Of a stretch of 28,889 nucleotides of DNA, positions 8,519 to 17,139 are shown piece by piece (the first letter of the stretch is position 1; every line of letters begins with the position of its first letter). Origin of the DNA: CAYRTD01 sp964426915 (GTDB taxonomy: Bacteria; Bacteroidota; Bacteroidia; Bacteroidales; GCA-2748055); the NCBI GenBank assembly GCA_964426915.1, contig CAYRTD010000036.1, forward strand, positions 1 through 28,889, read 5' to 3'. The notes below the pieces were generated by a model, which was not told where the DNA came from, did no database searches, and worked only from the letters and a program-made list of their open reading frames with translations. Made by a program: the position numbers and the translations under genes.

Positions 8519-9838
8519 ATGATAAAAATTCCCGCAAATATCCCCTTTTCACCATCCCGCATCCCGGTCTTCTACGGCTGGATTATACTCTTTGCCGGCA
8601 TTGTGGGAATTCTTATAAGCATCCCCGGACAGACCATGGGGGTATCTGTATTTACTGATCACCTTATTAAAGATCTTCCTGTTGACAGGGTGCAATTATC
8701 AACAGCTTACATGATAGGTACAATAATGAGCGGGCTGATAATAACCTATGCGGGGATTCTCTATGACAAGATGGGCGCCAGGGTTATAGCCATGGGTGCC
8801 GGGTTTATGCTGGGAATAATGCTGATATACCTGTCTTATATTGATCATATTTCAAATTTCTTTTTTTCCTTATTTCCCGGTGTTGACCGTTTTAAGACTA
8901 CAGTAGCTCTGCTGGTTGTCGGTTTCTTTGGGATACGCTTTTTTGGTCAGGGAGTGTTAACCATGACCTCCCGGAATATGGTAATGAAATGGTTTGATAA
9001 AAGACGCGGGTTAGCAAACGGTTTGCTGGGAGTTTTCACTGCTTTTGGTTTTTCATATTCTCCAAGAATACTTCAGGGCATTATATCTTTCAGGGGCTGG
9101 AATGGTACCTGGTTAATACTGGGCTTGTCCAGTGGCCTGCTGTTCCTGATCTTTGCATTTATCGTTTTTAGGGATAATCCTTCTGACTCAGGACAGATTC
9201 CTGATGGTAAGATCATCAAAAAGAAAACGGAATTTAAATCAACTCCTGACAGAAATTTTGACCTGAAAGAAGCAATCTCAACTTATTCATTCTGGATATA
9301 TAATCTCAATATCACCCTGGTGGCCCTATACATAACTGCGTTTACCTTTCATGTTGAATCCATCTTTGAGCATGCCGGTATGGATAGCGAGACAGCCTTT
9401 TCCATTTTCCTTCCTGCAGCAATTGTATCTTCTGTAATTCACCTGCTTGGAAGCTGGTTAAGTGATTATATAAAACTGAAATACATTTTAATTTTCAGTT
9501 TTGCCGGAATGTTGCTTTCAGTGATTGGATTATTGAATATCGGCCCGGGAGCAAAATTAATTCCCCTGATTGTTGGAAACGGATTCATAATAGGGAGTTT
9601 CAATATTCTGATCGCAGTAACATGGCCCAGGTTTTATGGCTTAAAACATTTAGGAAAAATTTCCGGATTCGTCATGAGCTGGTCGGTTATAGGAAGTGCT
9701 CTCGGCCCTTTCTTTTTCAGCCTCTCTGAAAAAAACCTCAATTCCTACAGGCCTGCGATTTATATTTTTGGAAGCATTGCCCTGTTATTATTATTAATGG
9801 CCACTAAGGCAAACAATGTTAATGATAACGGGAAATAA
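8519..9838 (+). CDS. Major facilitator superfamily transporter
   Basis: An inner-membrane secondary transporter of 439 residues with about twelve hydrophobic segments. The first loop carries GILYDKMGARV, the MFS motif A (G-x-L-x-D-x-x-G-x-R), and KRRGLANGLLG is the matching motif in the next cytoplasmic loop. A basic cytoplasmic loop (about 231-246, IIKKKTEFKSTPDR region) separates the two six-helix halves. The architecture resembles organic-acid/monocarboxylate-type MFS proteins, but substrate cannot be assigned. No good ribosome site is seen. A long palindrome sits just upstream, and a repeat terminus begins directly after the stop codon. Confidence 0.87.
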   Translation: MIKIPANIPFSPSRIPVFYGWIILFAGIVGILISIPGQTMGVSVFTDHLIKDLPVDRVQLSTAYMIGTIMSGLIITYAGILYDKMGARVIAMGAGFMLGIMLIYLSYIDHISNFFFSLFPGVDRFKTTVALLVVGFFGIRFFGQGVLTMTSRNMVMKWFDKRRGLANGLLGVFTAFGFSYSPRILQGIISFRGWNGTWLILGLSSGLLFLIFAFIVFRDNPSDSGQIPDGKIIKKKTEFKSTPDRNFDLKEAISTYSFWIYNLNITLVALYITAFTFHVESIFEHAGMDSETAFSIFLPAAIVSSVIHLLGSWLSDYIKLKYILIFSFAGMLLSVIGLLNIGPGAKLIPLIVGNGFIIGSFNILIAVTWPRFYGLKHLGKISGFVMSWSVIGSALGPFFFSLSEKNLNSYRPAIYIFGSIALLLLLMATKANNVNDNGK

Positions 9839-9839
9839 T

Positions 9840-9902
9840 TAGTGTTTGTCCATAATACCTGCAAAATATATGGTCATTTCAAATTATTTCCATTGAACAC
9901 TA
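9840..9902. repeat. Short repeat remnant, copy E
   Basis: Begins TAGTGTTTGTCCATAAT, a match to the family terminus, one base after the MFS stop codon, and ends AACACTA, complementary to its first seven bases. The 63-bp interval has no coding capacity. It may be a heavily deleted copy. Confidence 0.5.
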
Positions 9903-9954
9903 TAAATCAGTTTTTTAAGCTTCCTAAATTTTTGTAGATTTAACAAAAATTTCA

Positions 9955-10335
9955 ATGAAAACCTATCATAAATATTACAAGATCAAAGGTACTCCTGAAG
10001 AGGTATACAACGCCCTTGTTAAACCATTTGCTATTTCCCTCTGGACAGGGGCGAAAACTCAAATGGAGGAGAAGGAGGGAACGGAATTTTCTCTTTTCGA
10101 TGGAGATATATCCGGAATAAATTTGCAGTTTATACCCGGTGAAAAAATTGTTCAGGAATGGTTCTTTGGGGAACAGGAAGAAAAATCTATTGTTACGATG
10201 AATTTAAAGGAAGATAAGTTATATACCCGGATCGAACTGACTCATACCAATATCCCGGATGAAGCCTTTGAGGACATGAAAGAAGGCTGGGATCAGTATT
10301 ATTTTGGAGGGTTGAAGGATTTTTTTGAGAAATAA
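9955..10335 (+). CDS. SRPBCC (AHSA1-like) domain protein
   Basis: A cytoplasmic protein of 126 residues with the START/Bet v1-like fold. Supporting features are the opening YYKIKGTPEEVYNALV, PFAISLWTGA, the middle GINLQFIPGEKIVQEWFF, and the C-terminal helix with GWDQYYFGGLKDFFE, which match the order seen in AHSA1/SRPBCC proteins. The family binds hydrophobic ligands or Hsp90-like partners; no specific ligand can be read here. It follows the MFS gene by 116 bp, an interval holding a repeat remnant, so it is probably transcribed separately. Confidence 0.85.
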   Translation: MKTYHKYYKIKGTPEEVYNALVKPFAISLWTGAKTQMEEKEGTEFSLFDGDISGINLQFIPGEKIVQEWFFGEQEEKSIVTMNLKEDKLYTRIELTHTNIPDEAFEDMKEGWDQYYFGGLKDFFEK

Positions 10336-10337
10336 AT

Positions 10338-10362
10338 GCGGGATTATTTAATCTAATCCTGC
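10338..10362. terminator. Possible hairpin between convergent units
   Basis: GCGGGATTA (10338-10346) pairs with TAATCCTGC (10354-10362) with one G-U pair and a seven-base loop, 3 bp after the SRPBCC stop and shortly beyond the tRNA on the other strand. No strong T run follows in either direction. Confidence 0.35.
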
Positions 10363-10378
10363 AAAAAGAATAATGTTG

Positions 10379-10452
10379 TGGGCAATGCGGGATTCGAACC
10401 TGCGACTTCTACCCTGTCAAGGTAGCACTCTAAACCACTGAGTTAATTGCCC
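10379..10452 (-). tRNA. tRNA-Val (anticodon GAC)
   Basis: The minus strand folds into a full cloverleaf. Acceptor arms GGGCAAT/ATTGCCC pair perfectly; the anticodon stem CTACC/GGTAG encloses loop TTGACAG, giving GAC; the T-arm contains GGTTCGAATCC. The discriminator base is A, and no CCA is encoded. It lies 28 bp after the stop of the outer-membrane gene on the same strand. Confidence 0.95.
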
Positions 10453-10480
10453 GGAATGCAAATTTAATAAAATTCTGTTA

Positions 10481-11185
10481 TTATCGGAAAGAAGCATACC
10501 TGGTTTCCCTGGGTTTGGGATCCGGCGGACTGAATAATTTATCGGGGCGGAAATTAAATGAAAGACCGATATAAAAAAGATTGGACCGGGAATAATCCGA
10601 GTAATCAACCTCTTGCCCAAAATCTGTTCCTTTGAAATCATGGTTGAGAAAATCGCCAGGATAGTATTTAAATCGTAAATTCCATCCTCCCGGAAACTGT
10701 ATGCCGGTAAATAAGGAATAGCCAAATCTTTCTGTCCGTGGGCTGAACCATTCGCTGAACCTGGATTTTTCACCATCAACAAATCGCTTTTGTTTGTAAT
10801 GAAAAAAGAGTTCATATGAAGCACCGCCGTAAATGAAAAAATTTTTATCCAGAATACCGGTTTTAATGGCAAAAGGAATCCCAAATGAGTAAGTCCTGCG
10901 TTTGGTTTTTATGTCGTTTTCTTCAGAAATGAAACCTATATTTCTTAAACTGTAACCGGAAAAAACACCTACATAGGAGTTCATGTTATAATGATATTTC
11001 TGTCCCAGGTGAAGAAACATCGAAAACCTCATGGGGTTATTAATGTGTTCACCGTTTTTCTCAAGGTCAGCAAAAGAAAATATGAGCTCTCCCCCATTTT
11101 CTTTATAAAACTTATCTGCCTGTCCCGTTAAATTTGAAAGGATAAAAAGAAACAGAATGAAAATGATACTATTTTTCCTTAGCAT
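10481..11185 (-). CDS. Outer-membrane beta-barrel-like secreted protein
   Basis: A 234-residue protein from the chosen ATG. A signal peptide is clear (MLRKNSIIFILFLFILSNLTGQA), followed by alternating polar/aromatic strands typical of small barrels, such as NMNSYVGVFSGYSLRNIGF, RFGYSLFTGIQFPGGWNLR and a last strand NLFYIGLSFNF. The likely barrel is followed by a basic tail. I do not recognise a named family. An in-frame TTG 30 bp upstream is rejected because it lies inside a likely -7 box (TTAGTTTG, 11213-11220), with a TTG -33 element about 21 bp further upstream. Function unknown. Confidence 0.72.
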   Translation of the reverse strand: MLRKNSIIFILFLFILSNLTGQADKFYKENGGELIFSFADLEKNGEHINNPMRFSMFLHLGQKYHYNMNSYVGVFSGYSLRNIGFISEENDIKTKRRTYSFGIPFAIKTGILDKNFFIYGGASYELFFHYKQKRFVDGEKSRFSEWFSPRTERFGYSLFTGIQFPGGWNLRFKYYPGDFLNHDFKGTDFGQEVDYSDYSRSNLFYIGLSFNFRPDKLFSPPDPKPRETRYASFR

Positions 11186-11212
11186 AATAAAAAAATGATT
11201 CTTTAGAATATA

Positions 11213-11244
11213 CAAACTAACAAAGCCTTATTAAAAACGTTCAA
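11213..11244 (-). promoter_or_regulatory. Candidate Bacteroidota promoter for the barrel gene
   Basis: The minus strand reads TTG, 21 bp, then TTAGTTTG (11220-11213), one mismatch from TAnnTTTG. It places the transcript start shortly before the ATG at 11185. Confidence 0.45.
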
Positions 11245-11353
11245 TGTCGGCCTTCAAAGAAAACTACCGGGGGAAGTTTCTTCTACTTCTAATTCTCCAG
11301 AAGAGGCCGTGGTTTGCTCTTCCGTCTTATTTCTTTTTGTAAATATAAACCAC

Positions 11354-14206
11354 TTAATGATTCAGCTCGAGTGATTCTGAAAACCATTTAATAAGCAGAT
11401 GTTTTATAGCTTCAACTTTAACCGGTTTTTTCAGGTAATCATTCATTCCTACAGAAAAAGCTTCATCTCTCTTTTCCGATTCATCCGATCCGGTCATGGC
11501 AATAATAGTGACATCATTACCCGATTTGCGAATCGCTTCAGTAGCAGTCATTCCATCCATAACGGGCATAAGTATATCCATAAAAATAACATCGTAAGTG
11601 TTCTCTTTTGCCATCAGAACAGCTTCTTCTCCGTTATTTGCAATTTCTACCTCATGTCCCAGATGCTTAAATAAAGATTGAACCACACGCTGGTTAATGA
11701 TATTATCTTCAGCGATCAGAATTTTTAGATTGGAACGAATTTTATTTATCTGATCCAGAACACCTTTTTCATCTTCAATGTTAGGAAAGGTCTGGTGAAA
11801 AATATCAAAAATCTCATGAGAATCATAGGGTTTAATAAGATAATGATCTACATCCAAACTCCTGCACTTAAGATAATTACCGGCCTTTTCATTTGAGCTT
11901 AACATAATTATTAGATATCTTAAACTTATATTATTTTCTTTCAGCTGAAGTGCCATTCCAAAAGCATCGGCATCGGGTTTATCTTTGAGAATGATCACCT
12001 GATAAAGATCCGCCTTTTGCTCAATATGATAGATCACACTATCAATGGTGTTATCATCATAGAGCCTGTATTTATAATTTATTCCAAAAGAATCGAGAAC
12101 TTTATGGATTTGGTCGCTTTCATCCTTTTTTCTGCTAAGGATCAGGGCGGTAATCTGATTGAACTGTCTTATGGCCCCAAAATCATAATTCTTATTCAGT
12201 TTTTCATCTGAATAAACCTCAACGGTAAAGCTTAGCTTTGTTCCTGGAGAACCATTGTTACGCTGGCGACGGACAGGGCTTTCGATCCAAATTTCTCCAT
12301 TCATTAATTCCACCAGTTGCTTTGATATGGCCATTCCAAGACCCGTTCCGCCATATTTTCTTGAAGTACCACCGGTAGCCTGATTATAATTGCTGAAAAT
12401 GGTGTCAATTTTGTTTTTCTCGATTCCAACTCCTGTATCCTCCACGGTGATCAGCAGAATTATGCCTTTGCCATATTTTTCAAGTGTATCAATGGTCAAT
12501 TCAACCCTCCCTGAAGAAGTAAATTTTATTGCATTACTGAGCAAATTTGATATTACCTGCCTTATTCTGAAAGGATCTCCAATAAGTTTATCGGGCACAC
12601 CAGGTTTTATTATTGTGATAAATTCAAGTCCTTTTTCGTCTGCCATGGGTTTGAATAATTCACTGGTAATATTTAATTCTTCAGAAAGGGTAAAAGGAAT
12701 TTCCTCCAGCATCATTTTACCAGCCTCAATTTTAGAAAAATCAAGAATATCATTAATAAGGGTCAACAATAATTCGGCTGATTTATTTACGATCTCTACT
12801 TTTTCCAGGGATTCTTTTTCAAGATTATCCAATAGGAGACTTTCTGTCATCCCTATAATTCCATTCATTGGAGTTCTTATCTCATGACTCATCTTTGCGA
12901 GAAAATCGGATTTTGACTGGTTGGCAGCAGCTTCCTTTTTTCTCGATTTTTCAAAGAAAGAAACATCCATTAACGCTGCGATGGTGAGTTCTTCACCCTG
13001 AATCTGTTTTATTTCATCCTTCCGGTAGATGACAATTTCATTCCCGTCCCGGACATAATGGATAAAATGATTCATGTCCAGTCCATTGGAAATTCCCGCC
13101 TCCAAAAGGTAATTATTCGAAATAAAGAACTGATCATCAAATTTCTTACCGGTCAGATCTTCATTTTTATTGATAAAAAGCATTCGCTGACCTGTCTGAT
13201 TGATCATTTTAATGATTCCTTCCGAATCTAGGACCATTATCCCAATTGGAAAATGCTCCAGTATCATTTTCAATTTGATCAGATCTGTTTGGATATTTTC
13301 ACCTGAATTCTGTCTTTTGTGCAAAATGAAAATCAGATAACCCCCGAGACTTAAAAAAATTAAAACTATGGCCACAGAGAGATAAAAATATCTTTGTAAA
13401 AACATATCCAGTAAATGGCCGCTATTCATAGAAAAGACAATTCCCAGATCATTGTTTATAATGTTAAGAGAATAATAGGAAGAGATACTCTCCAAAACCT
13501 TATCCCCATAAACAATATGATGTTCAATACTTCCTGTACAATCATTGGAAAGGCTGTCTGATATACGTCCTATTTCTTTTATGTCTGTATCCTGTTTAAA
13601 GTTGGAAAAAATTATGTTCCCACCCGTATCCAGCAGCCATTGATAAATCAAGCCATCTACCCGGTACAGTTCAAAAACATTATCCATGTATTTCCAGAGG
13701 TCAATTTGAATTATGATATTGCCGTGCAGCTCTCCATTACGGAAATAGGGAAAATAACGTTGGTAAGAGGATTTATTAACTTTTATAATATCCTTTGATT
13801 CCAGGTAGTTGTCAGATTGTCTGGCAAAAGTATCAACTACAAAATCATCATGTTCATTTATATATATTCCAAGAAATCTGTTTTCATTATCATATACGGA
13901 AATGCTGGTAATGAGATCCCTGTATTTGGCGTAAAAGCTTTCCAGATCGCGACTAATGTTAAACATCGCTTCCTGTTCTTCGAAAATTGTATGTATTTCA
14001 TCAATGTGCTTAAAAATAATCCTGTTAAGATCACTTTCATAATTGTTAATCGTCTTTTCAACATGATTCCCACATTTCTCAACCTGGCTAAGAAGCAAAT
14101 TCTTTTGGTAATTTACCTGCCCTTCCTTTACCTTAGTAAATAAAAGAGCTATGAATACAACTATGACCGTAATGGCAAGAATGGCTATGATATATATCTT
14201 TCTCAT
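11354..14206 (-). CDS. Hybrid sensor histidine kinase/response regulator
   Basis: A 950-residue inner-membrane sensor. Transmembrane segments lie at about 4-24 and 272-295, with a periplasmic sensing region between them (about 25-271). A PAS-like region follows (about 310-420), then HisKA with His441 in SHEIRTPMNGIIG, the HATPase domain with N-box SNLLSNAIKF (553-562), DTGVGI (590-595) and GGTGLGMAIS (619-628). Then comes a receiver-like domain (about 684-800) without the acidic pocket or phospho-Asp, and a proper C-terminal receiver (828-940) with Asp834, phospho-acceptor Asp877 and Lys927. It has no HPt domain, so a separate phosphotransfer protein is implied. No partner regulator is adjacent and the signal is unknown. 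Confidence 0.93.
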   Translation of the reverse strand: MRKIYIIAILAITVIVVFIALLFTKVKEGQVNYQKNLLLSQVEKCGNHVEKTINNYESDLNRIIFKHIDEIHTIFEEQEAMFNISRDLESFYAKYRDLITSISVYDNENRFLGIYINEHDDFVVDTFARQSDNYLESKDIIKVNKSSYQRYFPYFRNGELHGNIIIQIDLWKYMDNVFELYRVDGLIYQWLLDTGGNIIFSNFKQDTDIKEIGRISDSLSNDCTGSIEHHIVYGDKVLESISSYYSLNIINNDLGIVFSMNSGHLLDMFLQRYFYLSVAIVLIFLSLGGYLIFILHKRQNSGENIQTDLIKLKMILEHFPIGIMVLDSEGIIKMINQTGQRMLFINKNEDLTGKKFDDQFFISNNYLLEAGISNGLDMNHFIHYVRDGNEIVIYRKDEIKQIQGEELTIAALMDVSFFEKSRKKEAAANQSKSDFLAKMSHEIRTPMNGIIGMTESLLLDNLEKESLEKVEIVNKSAELLLTLINDILDFSKIEAGKMMLEEIPFTLSEELNITSELFKPMADEKGLEFITIIKPGVPDKLIGDPFRIRQVISNLLSNAIKFTSSGRVELTIDTLEKYGKGIILLITVEDTGVGIEKNKIDTIFSNYNQATGGTSRKYGGTGLGMAISKQLVELMNGEIWIESPVRRQRNNGSPGTKLSFTVEVYSDEKLNKNYDFGAIRQFNQITALILSRKKDESDQIHKVLDSFGINYKYRLYDDNTIDSVIYHIEQKADLYQVIILKDKPDADAFGMALQLKENNISLRYLIIMLSSNEKAGNYLKCRSLDVDHYLIKPYDSHEIFDIFHQTFPNIEDEKGVLDQINKIRSNLKILIAEDNIINQRVVQSLFKHLGHEVEIANNGEEAVLMAKENTYDVIFMDILMPVMDGMTATEAIRKSGNDVTIIAMTGSDESEKRDEAFSVGMNDYLKKPVKVEAIKHLLIKWFSESLELNH

Positions 14207-14345
14207 CAGGCTGAAAAGAAATCAGGATATTGAAGTTTTCTGCATGTTTATTGAACTTCTGTTCATATTTTCTTTAGTACGTGTGAAATAAGGTTTAGTT
14301 ATAAAAATATGCAATATTCCGGCAAATTACCAGCTCATGATAATT

Positions 14346-15899
14346 TCAGTCCAAATTCATTTTATTCCGGAGCACATCTCTCCAGATAATGTATCCCGCT
14401 TCATTCATATGTACACCATCTTCAACAAATATCTCTTCCCTCAAGCTGCCGTCTGAAGAAAACATCGGAGACGAAACATCCACAAAAAAAACATAACTGT
14501 ATTCTGCGACAAGCGATTTCATCCGGGAGTGAAGTTCTTTATACTTTGTCCATAAATGCATACGGGCTAAAGAGGGCTTAGGTGAGATCATATAAATTTT
14601 GATGCCCGGATTATTTTTCCGAGCAAGGTCAATAAAATTCTTCATATTACTTATAATTTCCTCATAGGATAAACCATAGGGGATATCATTATCTCCTTCA
14701 TAATAGACAATTACCGAGGGATTATAGGGTAATACGATATATTCCATGTATTTTAAGGCATCCTCACTGACTGAGCCTCCGAAGCCTCTGTGAATTACCT
14801 CCAGTTCTGGAAAATCCATATAAACCGTATTCCACATCCTTATGCTTGAGCTACCAATAAACAGCACCCCTCCCTCCTCCGGCATATTGAGCATATCCCT
14901 TTTCCGAAAAACACGTATTTCCCTTTCAAATCTATTTCTTTCTTCATTTTCATAGTTCCTGGGCGATAAAAACAAATCGTGTATCCCCACCAACCGGGAA
15001 TTATTATAAACCCAAAGGGTATCCTTTTCCGGATCAAAACCCTTAAGATTTATGACTTCCGACCTAAAGGGGGTCGATGAAGTGGAAAAAAAATCAAAAT
15101 GTTTGACCTTATTACCTACACGAATACTATCTCCCTTCTCCGTGTCAAATAAAAAAAGCTCTACCCTTTTATTATCGGTTATTACTACTCTGGAATCACC
15201 TTTTCTTAAAGTGTTTTCCCGTTCTGATAATTCCAGTTGAAAGGATGCAAAAGAATTCATATAGCTATGACCGAGAGGATACCATGTCAACTGGTTTTTT
15301 GAATCATCAGAATGTATATCCGAATCGTCAATATACATTTGAAATCCTAAAGTTTTGTCCTCTGGGAGAGGATTGAAAACTGAGTAATCAACCGCCACCT
15401 CCAGGATCACAACATTTCCCTCCTTATTAATATGAGTCAGTATGCCAGGGCTCTCCCTGCAGGAAAAATTGCTTTTACGGCCATCCTTAATCCTGCAAAA
15501 AGCTTCATTACCTTCTACGGCGCCAGTTACAAGTGAATAATGAATTATATTCTCAGAACCCCGGTAATCAGTTAAAAATAATTCAACTGCATCACCTCGC
15601 CATGGGTAAAGACTATCAGCAGTAAAGGAATCATCTTCGATTTTGATATATAAAAGTAAATTTTCACCCTTCCAGGCAATTTTGAATTCCGCGCTAAGAT
15701 CACCTTGTTCAGGAAATTTTCCATATGGATCAGCATATAATTTTCTTAGAGGAACATTTTCCCATTCTTTAAAGGAACCATCCAGGGAAAAATCCTCTAA
15801 TCTCTGAATCTTAATTATATCACTATTCCATTTGGCCGGTTGTGAATAAAAAAATATTTCAGTAAAAAATATGAAAATAAATAAAAATATATTTATCAT
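14346..15899 (-). CDS. Secreted CBM9-like plus SGNH hydrolase
   Basis: A 517-residue protein with an N-terminal hydrophobic segment (1-20) compatible with a signal peptide. Residues about 30-225 resemble the family 9 carbohydrate-binding-like domain (SLDGSFKEWENVP, PWRGDAVELFLTD, ending near FASFQLELS). Residues about 340-517 are an SGNH/GDSL esterase: FIGSSSIRMW supplies Ser351, GFGGS (372-376) block II, EGDND (401-405, Asn404) block III, and EDGVHMN (493-499, Asp494 and His497) block V. Block I reads GSSS instead of GDS. This suggests deacetylation or de-esterification of a glycan at the cell surface, which is inference. It faces selU across a 217-bp divergent gap. Confidence 0.85.
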   Translation of the reverse strand: MINIFLFIFIFFTEIFFYSQPAKWNSDIIKIQRLEDFSLDGSFKEWENVPLRKLYADPYGKFPEQGDLSAEFKIAWKGENLLLYIKIEDDSFTADSLYPWRGDAVELFLTDYRGSENIIHYSLVTGAVEGNEAFCRIKDGRKSNFSCRESPGILTHINKEGNVVILEVAVDYSVFNPLPEDKTLGFQMYIDDSDIHSDDSKNQLTWYPLGHSYMNSFASFQLELSERENTLRKGDSRVVITDNKRVELFLFDTEKGDSIRVGNKVKHFDFFSTSSTPFRSEVINLKGFDPEKDTLWVYNNSRLVGIHDLFLSPRNYENEERNRFEREIRVFRKRDMLNMPEEGGVLFIGSSSIRMWNTVYMDFPELEVIHRGFGGSVSEDALKYMEYIVLPYNPSVIVYYEGDNDIPYGLSYEEIISNMKNFIDLARKNNPGIKIYMISPKPSLARMHLWTKYKELHSRMKSLVAEYSYVFFVDVSSPMFSSDGSLREEIFVEDGVHMNEAGYIIWRDVLRNKMNLD

Positions 15900-16101
15900 A
15901 TTATCAATACATTATATATTCTAAATGAAATTTTTACATTAATATAATAATAGTCAAATTTATATTATTTAACTCTATGAGGTACAATTTAAGTTTTTTC
16001 CTTTGCTCTGCCGTTATTATCGCTGATAATACAATTCGTTCTACTGTACCTGTTAATCAGAAACTAATGTGTCTGCAGACAAATTATCCCATCATTTTCC
16101 T

Positions 16102-16109
16102 TAATTTTG
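16102..16109 (+). promoter_or_regulatory. Candidate -7 box of selU
   Basis: TAATTTTG fits the Bacteroidota TAnnTTTG box and ends seven bases before the ATG, predicting an mRNA with almost no leader. A -33 element is not evident. Confidence 0.5.
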
Positions 16110-16116
16110 CATACAC

Positions 16117-17136
16117 ATGTCAATAAGGCTCAATATACAAAACTTTCTGAAGGAATCGTCATCACTTCCGGTTATTGATGTACGTTCCCCCTCTGAATTC
16201 AGACGGGGCCATATTCCCGGGGCTATTAATGTCCCCCTTTTCACAGATTCTGAAAGAAAGATTGTAGGCACTCTCTATAAAAAGAGAGGGAGAAAAACAG
16301 CTATACGCCGTGGATTTGAAATTCTGGCAAAAAAATATACCATTCTTACTGCTGAAGCAATTTCCAAATCGAAAAACGAACATTTAATGATTTATTGCTG
16401 GAGAGGAGGAATGCGAAGTAGTGCTGTAGCCTGGTTGCTGGAGAGGATGGATATAAAAACGCTAATCCTGGAAGGTGGATACAAATCCTATCGTCGCCTG
16501 GTAAGGGATTTTTTCTGCTCAGATTTAAATCTTCATATTATAGGAGGGATGACAGGGACCGGCAAAACAGAAATATTGCAGGAATTCCGAAAAAAAGGCC
16601 ATCAGGTGATCGATCTGGAAGCAATTGCCCATCATAAAGGATCGGCTTTTGGATCCCTGGGAAACGTGGAACAGCCAACTACCGAGCAGTTTGAAAATGA
16701 TCTTCTTATCGAATTTCTAAAATATGATATCAGTAAACTAATCTGGCTTGAAAATGAAAGCCAAAGCATCGGAAGGGTATTCATACCTCCTGAACTTTTT
16801 TCACAAATGAGGAACTCCCGGCTTTTCAATATCATAATTCCTGAAAAAATAAGAATTTTCAGGTTGGTCAATGAATACAGCAGGTTCTCTGACAAAGAAC
16901 TAAATGAATGCATGAGGAAAATTCAAAAAAAAATAGGGGGACAAAATTTACAGGAAGCTGAGTCAGCACTTATAAACAGAGATTATCATAAATTTGCAGG
17001 AATCGCCCTGAAATATTATGATAAATCGTATGAATTTGGACTGGAGAAAAAGAAATCCGGGAATATCATTAACATTCATTCAGAAACAGGCGATTCCTCA
17101 AAAAATGCAGAACTTATTGATAAATTTATCACCTAA
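16117..17136 (+). CDS. selU: tRNA 2-selenouridine synthase
   Basis: Replaces sulfur by selenium in 2-thiouridine at tRNA position 34, using selenophosphate and a geranylated intermediate. The 339-residue protein has an N-terminal rhodanese domain with DVRSPSEFRRGHIPGAINVP (21-40) and catalytic Cys94 in YCWRGGMRS, then a P-loop domain with GGMTGTGKT (143-151) and the downstream LENESQSIG motif. Length is somewhat below the common ~360 residues but the order is complete. A TAnnTTTG box lies directly before the ATG. selD and other selenium genes are not in the window, so selenophosphate must come from elsewhere. Gene names ybbB and mnmH are synonyms. A repeat element follows the stop closely. 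Confidence 0.93.
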   Translation: MSIRLNIQNFLKESSSLPVIDVRSPSEFRRGHIPGAINVPLFTDSERKIVGTLYKKRGRKTAIRRGFEILAKKYTILTAEAISKSKNEHLMIYCWRGGMRSSAVAWLLERMDIKTLILEGGYKSYRRLVRDFFCSDLNLHIIGGMTGTGKTEILQEFRKKGHQVIDLEAIAHHKGSAFGSLGNVEQPTTEQFENDLLIEFLKYDISKLIWLENESQSIGRVFIPPELFSQMRNSRLFNIIIPEKIRIFRLVNEYSRFSDKELNECMRKIQKKIGGQNLQEAESALINRDYHKFAGIALKYYDKSYEFGLEKKKSGNIINIHSETGDSSKNAELIDKFIT

Positions 17137-17139
17137 ACT

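Noticed and set aside
10417..10884. ORF of 155 codons on the minus strand
   Set aside because: Overlaps the tRNA and the barrel gene in another frame.
13817..14143. Antisense ORF of 108 codons inside the hybrid kinase
   Set aside because: A shadow of the kinase coding sequence with no independent support.
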